Origin: Bacteroidales bacterium
GTDB taxonomy: Bacteria > Bacteroidota > Bacteroidia > Bacteroidales > WCHB1-69
DNA length: 60,251 nt
Direction: 5' to 3'
Assembly (NCBI GenBank): GCA_017617445.1
Contig: JAFZWE010000013.1
Span: forward strand, 1-60,251
Shown here piece by piece: positions 35,225-43,212 of the stretch (positions are counted from its first letter, which is position 1; every line of letters starts with the position of its first letter). A program made the translations under genes and the position numbers. The notes under the pieces were generated by a model. The model was not told where the DNA came from. It did not search any database and saw only the letters and a program-made list of their open reading frames with translations.

Positions 35225-35860
35225 ATGAAAATGAAAAAATTCTATGTGGTCTGGGCGGGGCGCACCCCCGGTGTGTACCAAACTTGGAACGATTGCAAAA
35301 TGCAAGTGGAGGGTTTTGAGGGTGCCCGATACAAAAGCTTTGACACGGAAGAAGAGGCACGGCAGCAGTATGCCGCTGGGTACGAGAAGTACCGCAAATC
35401 GCATCCGATCATCCCGAAAAAACTGCCCACCCTTTTCTCCGCGGAAGCGGAAAAACCCATACAGAACAGTTTGTCTGTGGACGCGGCCTGCAACATGAAA
35501 ACCCGTGTGATGGAATACCGCGGGGTGGACACGCAAAGCGGCGCGGAAATTTTCCGGGTGGGACCGTTCCAAAACGCCACCAACAACATGGGAGAGTTCC
35601 TCGCCCTGGTGCACGGCCTGGCCTATCTGAAAAAAATCGGCAGCAATATGCCCGTCTATTCCGACAGCATCACCGCCATCGCATGGGTGAGACAGAAAAA
35701 ACATAAATCCATCGTGAAACCCACAGCCGAAAATGCCATGCTTTTCAAACTTCTTGAAAGGGCGGAACTATGGCTACACAACAATACCTTCACCAACCCC
35801 ATTCTGAAATGGAACACTCCCCTGTGGGGCGAGATCCCCGCTGATTTCGGAAGAAAGTAA
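35225..35860 (+). CDS. rnhA: Ribonuclease HI with N-terminal hybrid-binding domain
   Basis: A 211-residue enzyme cutting the RNA strand of RNA-DNA hybrids. The N-terminal ~45 residues (Lys-Phe-Tyr-Val-Val-Trp-Ala-Gly-Arg-Thr-Pro-Gly-Val-Tyr) are the RNase H1 hybrid-binding (viroplasmin-like) domain, better known from eukaryotes and found in many Bacteroidota. The catalytic domain carries acidic residues in Val-Asp-Ala-Ala-Cys, Met-Gly-Glu-Phe-Leu-Ala, Tyr-Ser-Asp-Ser-Ile and a final Asp-Phe-Gly. ATG at 35225 or Met3 (35231) could start it. Confidence 0.9.
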   Translation: MKMKKFYVVWAGRTPGVYQTWNDCKMQVEGFEGARYKSFDTEEEARQQYAAGYEKYRKSHPIIPKKLPTLFSAEAEKPIQNSLSVDAACNMKTRVMEYRGVDTQSGAEIFRVGPFQNATNNMGEFLALVHGLAYLKKIGSNMPVYSDSITAIAWVRQKKHKSIVKPTAENAMLFKLLERAELWLHNNTFTNPILKWNTPLWGEIPADFGRK

Positions 35861-36118
35861 CCAGCACGCCTCTTCCCCCCTTTTACTGATTTTTACTTTG
35901 TAAAAGATTGGCATTGTTAAAAAGTGTATTGTGGTTTGATTTGTAAAGTGTTTTAAATAAACATTTTACAAGGATTACTTTTTTTATAAACAAGATATCA
36001 TTTCACTGCGGAGGTACAGTATCTTTGCAGAAAAGACCCGGTATATATTTAAAGCAATCAAACCTGTTCCCAATTCAAGAAAATCCTGTAAATTTGCCGC
36101 TTGTAAATTTTATGAATC
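35861..36118. other. Intergenic region with palindromes and promoter-like elements
   Basis: No gene seen. It contains TTTTACTTTGTAAAA near 35893, a TTGTAAA...TTTACAA hairpin around 35942-35972, and two -7 elements, TATCTTTG at 36020-36027 and TAAATTTG at 36089-36096, the latter 23 bp before the S9 peptidase gene. Confidence 0.55.
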
Positions 36119-38359
36119 ATGAAAAGATTTTTCTTGCTTATTGTTAGCTTTTTTGCAGTATTTTTTGCATTCGGGCAGTCACAGCTCATTGACTTGAACG
36201 GAGTTTTTGAAGGCAAATACCGATATGACAATATCCCTTCCCTCTCCTGGCGCCCCACCACTTCCCGGTACACCTACTATGACAAGTCGGATGATGCTGT
36301 CATGATGGCAGATTTGAAAAATGGGAAAAGTTCAAAATTGTTTGATTTTCAAAATGTTTATGATTTCTTCGGTCACAAAGACGGAGCGGCCTACACAGCG
36401 AACTCTTTCCGCCAGGCCGGCGGTTGGGTGGCCAAATCCTGGCAGTGGGACGACATGAACACTTTGAGAATGCAGTGCCTCGTCCCAGGAGAGACCAGCG
36501 ATGCATACCTGCTTTACAATGTCAAAACAAAGCAGTTCTCTCTCCAGTCACACGGGATGCCGAATGTAAGTGTGGAGGACGAATCCGATTCCCATCAAGG
36601 ACTATATATATATGAAAAGGAAGAGAACGAAGGCCCCGTGGTATATTACGTCAACGATTATACGCATCCGGTAAGTGAACAGATCATCCTTTGTCCCGAC
36701 ACCGGAAAGCATATCGTTTTCGGACAGGCGGTTCACCGCAGCGAGTGGGGAATCAACGAAGGATGGTATTTTTCTCCAAAAGACAATTACATCGCTTTTT
36801 ACCGGATGGACGAATCCATGGTGGAAGACTATCCCCTGCTTCAAACCAGCGAGGAGGACGGCGCAGCCGCTATCGCCTACATTAAAAACATCAAATATCC
36901 GATGGCCGGCAGAACCAGCCACCAGGTGAAAGTAGGCATCTTTGATGCACGCAAGTCTTTTGCCACCCATAAGTGCGTGTACCACTATATCCAGACCGAC
37001 CCCGCAGATGGGGAATTTCTTACCAATGTCACCTTCTCTCCTGACGAAAAATATTTGTATATCACCCATTTGAACAGGGAACAAAACCACTCCAAACTCA
37101 TTCGTTACGAACTAGAGAGTGGAAAAAAAGTGGCCGTGCTGATTGAAGAGCAAGACAGTCGCTATGTAGAGCCCCTCCACCGGATGATCTTCCTTAACAA
37201 CGGGGACTTCATCTGGCAGAGCGACCGAGACGGATGGAACCATTTTTATCTGTATCACTTTGATGGACAGCTGGTAAGACAGATCACCAAAGGCAACTGG
37301 CCTGTCATTGAAGATTTGGGACTGGATCCCCAAGAGAAAAACCTTTACTTTATGACTAACAAGGACAATCCTGTCGACCAATATCTCTATGCTGTCAACC
37401 TGGCCACCGGCCAACTCACCAACCTCACCCCCGATTCCGGCACACACACCATCCGGATGTCAGCCGACAAAAAATATTACTTTGATTACTTCTCCTCCCT
37501 GCATACTCCTTTGGAAATTCGTGCCGGCAGCACAGACGGAAAGACAAAGAAGCTGCTGAAAAGTTCTCCCAGCCCGTACGCCAACTACACCTTGGGCACG
37601 GACACCATCTTCTCACTCAAAAACGCTCACGGAGACGACCTCTACTGTGAAATGATTCTTCCTCCCCATTTTGACAAATCCAAAAAATACCCCTGTTTAG
37701 TATATGTTTACGGAGGTCCCCACTCCCAACTGGTGACCAACACTTTCATGACCGCTGGAGTCTTCCTGAACTACATGGCCCAAAAAGGGTATGTGATTTT
37801 TGTTTTGGACAACCGGGGGACCAGCAACCGAGGGGCGGAATTTGAGAAGTGCATCCACCGGCAACTGGGCACTCTGGAAAGCGAGGACCAGATGGTGGGC
37901 ATCAACTATTTGCGCTCTCTTCCCTTTATTGATGCCCAAAGAATGGGAATTGACGGCTGGAGCTTTGGCGGCTTCATGACTCTCACGATGGTGACCGAGC
38001 ACCCCGAGATATTCGCTTCCGCCACTTGCGGTGGGCCAGTGGTCAATTGGGAATGGTACGAAATCATGTACGGCGAACGCTACATGGACACTCCTCAGGA
38101 AAACCCCGAAGGATATGCACAAGCCTGCATCATTCCTAAAATCAAAAATCTGAAATGCCCCCTTCTTGTCATGCACGGACAACAGGACAACACCGTGGTT
38201 CAGCAACATAGTTTGGAACTTCTCCACAGATCGGTTTTGGAGGATGTCCAGATCCATTATTTCCCCTATACCACACACGAACATAATGTAATGGGGTTTG
38301 ACCGTGTGCAGATGTGGCACAAAATTGAACAATTCCACGATCAATATTTGAAAAAATAA
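36119..38359 (+). CDS. Secreted S9B (dipeptidyl-peptidase IV-like) peptidase
   Basis: A 746-residue protein with signal peptide ending near Gly-Gln-Ser. The N-terminal part (about 30-480) is a DPP-IV-type beta-propeller that has Trp-Gly-Ile-Asn-Glu-Gly and Phe-Tyr-Arg-Met-Asp-Glu. The C-terminal alpha/beta hydrolase holds Ser615 in Gly-Trp-Ser-Phe-Gly-Gly, Asp690 in His-Gly-Gln-Gln-Asp, and His720 or His722 in Thr-His-Glu-His-Asn. It probably removes N-terminal dipeptides or tripeptides, often after proline, in the periplasm, in peptide nutrition. It has no T9SS domain. Followed by the WYL gene after 14 bp. Confidence 0.9.
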   Translation: MKRFFLLIVSFFAVFFAFGQSQLIDLNGVFEGKYRYDNIPSLSWRPTTSRYTYYDKSDDAVMMADLKNGKSSKLFDFQNVYDFFGHKDGAAYTANSFRQAGGWVAKSWQWDDMNTLRMQCLVPGETSDAYLLYNVKTKQFSLQSHGMPNVSVEDESDSHQGLYIYEKEENEGPVVYYVNDYTHPVSEQIILCPDTGKHIVFGQAVHRSEWGINEGWYFSPKDNYIAFYRMDESMVEDYPLLQTSEEDGAAAIAYIKNIKYPMAGRTSHQVKVGIFDARKSFATHKCVYHYIQTDPADGEFLTNVTFSPDEKYLYITHLNREQNHSKLIRYELESGKKVAVLIEEQDSRYVEPLHRMIFLNNGDFIWQSDRDGWNHFYLYHFDGQLVRQITKGNWPVIEDLGLDPQEKNLYFMTNKDNPVDQYLYAVNLATGQLTNLTPDSGTHTIRMSADKKYYFDYFSSLHTPLEIRAGSTDGKTKKLLKSSPSPYANYTLGTDTIFSLKNAHGDDLYCEMILPPHFDKSKKYPCLVYVYGGPHSQLVTNTFMTAGVFLNYMAQKGYVIFVLDNRGTSNRGAEFEKCIHRQLGTLESEDQMVGINYLRSLPFIDAQRMGIDGWSFGGFMTLTMVTEHPEIFASATCGGPVVNWEWYEIMYGERYMDTPQENPEGYAQACIIPKIKNLKCPLLVMHGQQDNTVVQQHSLELLHRSVLEDVQIHYFPYTTHEHNVMGFDRVQMWHKIEQFHDQYLKK

Positions 38360-38373
38360 AATAAAAAATTGAT

Positions 38374-39303
38374 ATGAGCCAACTCGCATTCAAAAGGTAT
38401 ATCTGGCTGATTGACACCATCAGCCAAGCTGGAGAAGAAGGAATCCCCTTTGAAAAAATCCGCGAAAAATGGTCCGACAACCATTTGTCAGACGGCAAGC
38501 CCTACGCCCTGCGCACATTCCACAACCATCGGAAGGACATCATGGATATTTTCAATATCCACATCCGGTGCAAGAAAAGCACCAACTCCTACTACATTGC
38601 AGGCGACCGGCAATCCAACCAGCTCCTGAAAAAAATGATGGAACTGGCCATGCTCAACCAGTTGATCGGGGAATATCCCCTTACTGAAGGGAAAATTCAC
38701 ACCGATTTGAAGGGCGGCGACGGCTCTTATCTTCCCCAATTGGCGGAAGCCATCGGCAAAAACAGAAAGATTGACTTATTATGCAATCTTGCCGGAACTT
38801 CCACCGAAACGACATATTCCGGGTTCACCCCTCTGGCCCTGAAATTAGTTCAAGACCACTGGTTTTTATTGGGAAAAGATGCCGAGAATCAGTATCATCT
38901 TATTGAATTTAAACATATTAAAAAAATAACACTGCTCTCAGAGCTGTTTGAATCTCCCGATAAAATTCTATTGAAAGAACTGTTGGTAGAGAATTATGGA
39001 GCAGCGTTGGAAGCGATAGAAACCGAAGAGGTGATGTTGAAATTCAGCAAGGATTCCGCTGTGGCGCTATTGGAGAATCCCCTTCACCCTTCTCAACAGG
39101 AGATTGAACGGAGAAAAAACTACTCTGTCTTCTATTATTTTTTAAAACCCACCCAGGCTTTTGTCCGGCAACTATTGTCGTACGGAGATACCGTAGAGGT
39201 GCTGGCCCCCGTCACATTGAGACAAGCACTCTCTCAAATGGCAAAAAAAATAGCAAAGAGAAATCAATTATCTGAAAACAATGAAATACAAGTTAGTATG
39301 TAA
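38374..39303 (+). CDS. WYL-domain transcriptional regulator
   Basis: A 309-residue cytoplasmic protein. The N-terminal winged-helix-like region (about 1-75) is followed by a helical linker and a WYL domain (about 125-200) with Leu-Val-Gln-Asp-His-Trp-Phe-Leu-Leu-Gly, then a C-terminal WCX-like extension. WYL proteins sense nucleic-acid-like or nucleotide ligands and act as regulators; the ligand is unknown. It overlaps the next gene by 23 bp, so both are coupled. The upstream peptidase gene is only 14 bp away, making a three-gene operon. Confidence 0.85.
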   Translation: MSQLAFKRYIWLIDTISQAGEEGIPFEKIREKWSDNHLSDGKPYALRTFHNHRKDIMDIFNIHIRCKKSTNSYYIAGDRQSNQLLKKMMELAMLNQLIGEYPLTEGKIHTDLKGGDGSYLPQLAEAIGKNRKIDLLCNLAGTSTETTYSGFTPLALKLVQDHWFLLGKDAENQYHLIEFKHIKKITLLSELFESPDKILLKELLVENYGAALEAIETEEVMLKFSKDSAVALLENPLHPSQQEIERRKNYSVFYYFLKPTQAFVRQLLSYGDTVEVLAPVTLRQALSQMAKKIAKRNQLSENNEIQVSM

Positions 39304-40498
39304 AAAATGCGGTCATGAGATCGCCTCCTTCCGTGAATGGTTCGAAGCCGACCAAGCTTGTCCTAAATGCGGAGGAAACTATGTGGAAGTTCACTACCAA
39401 GCTGACTATCACCACTTGAAGGAACTTTACCAAAAAGAAGGAGAAAGTTTCTGGCATTATTTTGACTACCTTCCCCTTGAAAACAAAAACAACATTGTCA
39501 CCTGTCGTGAAGGAGCCATTCCCATTGAGAACTGGGATTTCATGGAGCGGTTTGCCAAAGAAAAATACGGGATAGACTGCAAAGTGATGGTTTACCGGAA
39601 CGATTTAAACGGAGGTACCAACTCTTTCAAGGATGTGGCCGCCGCTTTGGCCGCTGCCGTCTTCAAAGAAAACGGAATCAAGGAATATTGCGTCGCCTCC
39701 ACCGGAAACACGGCGACGGCATTCAGCAAATATCTGGCACTGGCGGGTGTGAAGCTGCACGTGTTCGTGCCGAACTGTGTTTTCCAGGACACTGTGGATG
39801 AGATCCGTTCTCTCGGCCAGCATCTGGTCATCTCATCCGGTGATTACGGCGAGGCCAAAAAAGAAGCTGCGGCATTCCACAAGAACAACCATGTACTGAT
39901 TTCTGGCGGAAACATTGACCCCATCCGCGTGGAAGCCAAAAAAACGATGGTTTTTGAATTCATGCGGCAGATGGGCAAGATGCCCGACATTTACATCCAA
40001 GCCGTCAGCGGCGGCACAGGCCCGATTGCTGTGGACAAGGGAGTGCGAGAGATTCAAGACGTCTTCCCTGAAGTGAAGTTGCCGCAGCTCTATTTAGTGC
40101 AGCAAGACACGTGCGACCCGATGGTGCAGGCGTGGGAGAACGCAGAAAAGCAGGGTTTTCCTGAAGGCTATGAGAACCATTTCCCTTCCATTCCCAATCC
40201 GCAGACGATGGTGTCCATCCTTTCCACCGGGACCCCCGGCATGTTCCCCATTGTGGCCCCGCTTGTCCGAAAAAGCAATGGCACTTTCCTGTGCGTGAAA
40301 GAATCCGAGCTGGTGCATTATGCCAAAATCGCCAAAAAAGAGCGAGACGTAATGCTCGGCCCTGCCGCCGCGGTATGCTTTGCCGGTTTTTATAAAGCAT
40401 TGGAAGAAAACAGAATACAGAATGGGCAAACCGTCTTGGTCAATACTGGAGAAGGGGCGGCCCGTGCGAAGGAATTTGCCGCGATGGTAAATGAATAA
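39281..40498 (+). CDS. Threonine synthase-like PLP enzyme with zinc ribbon
   Basis: A 405-residue fold-type II PLP enzyme. The N-terminus has a rubredoxin-like zinc ribbon, Cys7-x2-Cys10 and Cys27-x2-Cys30, found in a subset of ThrC proteins. The Schiff-base lysine is Lys117 in Gly-Gly-Thr-Asn-Ser-Phe-Lys-Asp. The usual Thr-Gly-Ser-Phe-Lys-Asp-Arg is altered, and no downstream Arg follows. Ser-Thr-Gly-Asn-Thr-Ala matches the substrate-binding loop; Ser-Gly-Gly-Thr-Gly matches the phosphate-binding loop. Most likely it makes threonine from O-phosphohomoserine, but a related beta-replacement enzyme cannot be excluded. Start overlaps the WYL gene by 23 bp. Confidence 0.8.
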   Translation: MKYKLVCKKCGHEIASFREWFEADQACPKCGGNYVEVHYQADYHHLKELYQKEGESFWHYFDYLPLENKNNIVTCREGAIPIENWDFMERFAKEKYGIDCKVMVYRNDLNGGTNSFKDVAAALAAAVFKENGIKEYCVASTGNTATAFSKYLALAGVKLHVFVPNCVFQDTVDEIRSLGQHLVISSGDYGEAKKEAAAFHKNNHVLISGGNIDPIRVEAKKTMVFEFMRQMGKMPDIYIQAVSGGTGPIAVDKGVREIQDVFPEVKLPQLYLVQQDTCDPMVQAWENAEKQGFPEGYENHFPSIPNPQTMVSILSTGTPGMFPIVAPLVRKSNGTFLCVKESELVHYAKIAKKERDVMLGPAAAVCFAGFYKALEENRIQNGQTVLVNTGEGAARAKEFAAMVNE

Positions 40499-40536
40499 AT
40501 TTAAAAATTCGGCGGTGAATATTTCATAAAAAGTTG

Positions 40537-40544
40537 TATTTTTG
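40537..40544 (+). promoter_or_regulatory. Promoter -7 element of tRNA-Glu(CUC)
   Basis: TATTTTTG 13 bp before the tRNA 5-prime end. Confidence 0.6.
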
Positions 40545-40557
40545 CCGCCGATTTTCT

Positions 40558-40631
40558 GCCGCATTCGTCTAGTGGTCCAGGACATCAGATTCTCAGTCTG
40601 AGGATCGCGGGTTCGAATCCCGCATGCGGTA
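40558..40631 (+). tRNA. tRNA-Glu (anticodon CUC)
   Basis: Acceptor GCCGCAT/ATGCGGT with a G-U first pair, anticodon stem TCAGA/TCTGA with loop TTCTCAG and anticodon CTC, T arm GCGGG-TTCGAAT-CCCGC. The second glutamate isoacceptor of the window; CCA not encoded. Confidence 0.95.
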
Positions 40632-40637
40632 CCTGTC

Positions 40638-40669
40638 AAGCTGACCTTGTTACAAGGCCAGCTTTTTTC
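40638..40669 (+). terminator. Intrinsic terminator after tRNA-Glu(CUC)
   Basis: Stem AAGCTG-A-CCTTG pairs with CAAGG-C-CAGCTT around a TTA loop, followed by TTTTTCTT. Confidence 0.85.
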
Positions 40670-40721
40670 TTCCTGACAACGGGAAGAATTTCATTAATCT
40701 GCGGAGGGGGCGTTCATTCTC

Positions 40722-41474
40722 CTACAGAAGAGAGAGGGATACCTCCACATACGAAGAAACGGCTGTACCGTCCACTGTGGCAGGTTTCCAAGAAGGCATG
40801 CCAAGAAACACCCTCTTTATCTCCCTGGCTACGGGAGCGGTCAAATTTCCTTGCACCTTCACCCGGTTTACTTTCCCTCGGGCACTGACCCAAAAACCGA
40901 CGATAATATTCCCGGCATCCCTCTGGTCGTCCCGTGATGGGCCACGCCATTGCTCCCGAATATATTTTTGCATCGCCTCGGTACCATCAGGAAACATCGC
41001 GTCGCACACCTTATACTCTGCCGTTTTATCCGAGATTTTCGCGTTACCGATACGTGCCAATGGGGTTTCATTTGCAAAGTTGAATATGGTGGAAGTTCGG
41101 CCATCTGCTATCAACGGATTCTCCCATCGAGTGACTGCTGGCACCCACCCGCAAACTATACGTTCTATTGGTTCCGCCCCCAAGTCTCCCCACACCTCAA
41201 CACTGTCTGTAGGAAGTTCTGTCTGCGCAATAGCGGCAGGCATACCCATCAGTGACAATCCCGCCGCCACACCAAGGACGGCCACCCGTTGGGAGAGTTT
41301 CCTTCTTTGGACAAGCGCCTTTTCCAACTGTCTCACCTCATTTTCACAGCGCGGGCATGTGCCCTTGCACTCTCCTTCAAAGGTACATTCCGGGATTTCC
41401 AAAGCAATGCCATTGGCCGTGGCGATTTCGCGCCGCACCGCTTTCAAATACTTGCATATCTGTTTGCCTTTCAT
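40722..41474 (-). CDS. TonB C-terminal-like protein with N-terminal cysteine cluster
   Basis: A 250-residue protein. The N-terminal cytoplasmic part (about 1-60) carries a strict Cys30-x5-Cys36-x3-Cys40-x2-Cys43 cluster (with Cys7 also near) that would suit a zinc or iron-sulfur site. One membrane segment follows at about 64-84, ending in an Ala-Ile-Ala site. The periplasmic part ends in a TonB C-terminal-like fold: Val-Gly-Phe-Trp-Val-Ser-Ala-Arg-Gly-Lys-Val, a Trp-Lys-Pro-Ala motif and a final Val-Glu-Val-Ser-Leu strand. It likely spans the inner membrane, but whether it energises an outer-membrane receptor is unknown. Confidence 0.7.
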   Translation of the reverse strand: MKGKQICKYLKAVRREIATANGIALEIPECTFEGECKGTCPRCENEVRQLEKALVQRRKLSQRVAVLGVAAGLSLMGMPAAIAQTELPTDSVEVWGDLGAEPIERIVCGWVPAVTRWENPLIADGRTSTIFNFANETPLARIGNAKISDKTAEYKVCDAMFPDGTEAMQKYIREQWRGPSRDDQRDAGNIIVGFWVSARGKVNRVKVQGNLTAPVAREIKRVFLGMPSWKPATVDGTAVSSYVEVSLSLL

Positions 41475-41686
41475 GATTTTGGGGATTGGAATTTTTTTCT
41501 GTGCGCAAAAATAAAAAAATTTGATTTATTGCCACTGTAAACCAAAAAATTTCCGACAGGATGGCGGAAAAAACAAACCAGAAAATGCCATTTTTTGTTT
41601 TAATTCATTATAAAATATTGATTTTTAATAAATTATAATAAAAATAAAATTTATTTGACAAGCGTTGAAAAAGTAAAAAATAGTTG

Positions 41687-41694
41687 TATTTTTG
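41687..41694 (+). promoter_or_regulatory. Promoter of tRNA-Gln
   Basis: TATTTTTG with TTG at 41665-41667, spacing 19 bp. Confidence 0.7.
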
Positions 41695-41706
41695 CGGTCT
41701 CAAAAA

Positions 41707-41777
41707 TGTCCAATGGTGTAACGGTAGCACTACAGTTTTTGGTACTGTCTGTCTTGGTTCGAATCCAGGTTGGACAA
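41707..41777 (+). tRNA. tRNA-Gln (anticodon UUG)
   Basis: Acceptor TGTCCAA/TTGGACA fully paired, D stem GTGT/GCAC, anticodon stem ACAGT/ACTGT with loop TTTTGGT and anticodon TTG, T arm CTTGG-TTCGAAT-CCAGG. Confidence 0.95.
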
Positions 41778-41787
41778 CAGACGAAGG

Positions 41788-41817
41788 AACTCTCACTACT
41801 CTATAGTGGGAGTTTTT
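41788..41817 (+). terminator. Intrinsic terminator after tRNA-Gln
   Basis: Stem AACTC-T-CACTA pairs with TAGTG-G-GAGTT around CTCTA, followed by TTTT. It separates tRNA-Gln from nusA, about 80 bp downstream. Confidence 0.85.
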
Positions 41818-41896
41818 TGTGAAAGGCAGGGAGGGGGCGAAAGTCCTCTTTTTTGTTGAAAAAGCACAATGAAAACAAACATCTAAAAAATAAAAA

Positions 41897-43141
41897 ATGG
41901 AAGAACGTTTAAATTTGATTGAAACCTTTGCGGAGTTCAAAGATTTCAAAAATATTGAAAGAGAAACGCTGATGCGCATTTTGCAGGACATTTTCCGTTC
42001 GGTGTTGCTGAAGAAATACGGTCCTGACGCCAACTTTGACGTCATTGTCAATGTGGACCGCGGGGATTTGGAGATCCAGCGCTACCGGGAGATTGTGGAA
42101 GACGGAGAGGTGGAGAACGAATACACACAGATTGCCCTGTCGGATGCGATCAAGATTGAGCCCGACTTTGAAGTGGGCGAAGAGGTGATGGAGAACATCC
42201 GTCTGGAGGATTTCCAGCGCCGGGAGATTCTCTCCCTCCGCCAGAACCTCATCTCCAAAATCATGGAATATGAGAAAGACCTTGTATATAAGAAATATGA
42301 GCACCGTGTCGGCGAGCTGGTCTCCGGCGAAGTGACCCAAGTGTGGCGCAAAGAGATTCTGGTTTCAGACGAAGAGGGTGTGGAACTGATTCTCCCGAAA
42401 TCCGAACAGATTCCTGCCGACCACTACAAGAAGGGCGACACGCTGAGCGCTGTGGTTGAACGCGTGGAAATCATCTCTTCCACTCCGCGCATCACCATCT
42501 CCAGAACCTCTCCCCGTTTCTTGGAAAGACTGATGGAGACGGAGATCCCCGAGGTTTACGACGGCCTCATCACCATCAAAAACGTGGTGCGTTCTCCTGG
42601 GGAGAGAGCCAAAGTGCTGGTGGAATCCTACGACGACCGCATCGACCCCGTCGGCGCATGCGTGGGCCTCAAGGGAAGCCGTATCCACAGCATCATCCGC
42701 GAGCTGAGAAATGAGAACATTGACATCATCAATTATACCCAAAACCCGAAACTGCTGATTTCCCGCGCCTTGAGCCCGGCTAAGATCACCTCCATCGATA
42801 TTGACGAAGAGAGCAAAACCGCCAACGTTTACATGAAACCCGATCAGGTTTCCCTCGCCATCGGAAAGGGCGGCTACAATATCAAGCTCGCCGGCAAGCT
42901 CTCCGGATATGAAATCGATGTGTTCCGCGATGACATTATTGAAGAGGAAGATGTCGACCTCCAGGAATTCTCCGATGTGTTTGACCAGTGGGTGATTGAC
43001 GCCTTCAAAAAAATCGGTTGTGACACAGCGAAGAGCGTGCTGAAACTCACCCGCGAGGAGCTTATCCAACGCACCGACCTGGAAGAGGAAACCGTTGACG
43101 AGGTAATCGCCGCAGTGAAAGAAGAACTTGAAGTGGAGTAA
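41897..43141 (+). CDS. nusA: Transcription termination/antitermination factor NusA
   Basis: A 414-residue factor that binds RNA polymerase and RNA and modulates pausing and termination. Domains in order: N-terminal polymerase-binding domain (about 1-130), S1 domain (about 135-200), KH1 (about 210-280, Val-Gly-Ala-Cys-Val-Gly-Leu-Lys-Gly), KH2 (about 285-345). A short acidic C-terminus with a helix-hairpin-helix-like Leu-Thr-Arg-Glu-Glu-Leu segment ends the protein. It precedes infB by 71 bp, the classic nusA-infB order. rimP is not immediately upstream here. Confidence 0.97.
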   Translation: MEERLNLIETFAEFKDFKNIERETLMRILQDIFRSVLLKKYGPDANFDVIVNVDRGDLEIQRYREIVEDGEVENEYTQIALSDAIKIEPDFEVGEEVMENIRLEDFQRREILSLRQNLISKIMEYEKDLVYKKYEHRVGELVSGEVTQVWRKEILVSDEEGVELILPKSEQIPADHYKKGDTLSAVVERVEIISSTPRITISRTSPRFLERLMETEIPEVYDGLITIKNVVRSPGERAKVLVESYDDRIDPVGACVGLKGSRIHSIIRELRNENIDIINYTQNPKLLISRALSPAKITSIDIDEESKTANVYMKPDQVSLAIGKGGYNIKLAGKLSGYEIDVFRDDIIEEEDVDLQEFSDVFDQWVIDAFKKIGCDTAKSVLKLTREELIQRTDLEEETVDEVIAAVKEELEVE

Positions 43142-43212
43142 AACCGCCGTCTTCCTAACATAACGCATTTATTCTCAAAGGTTAATAAAATTAAAATCAA
43201 GAAAAAAAATAT

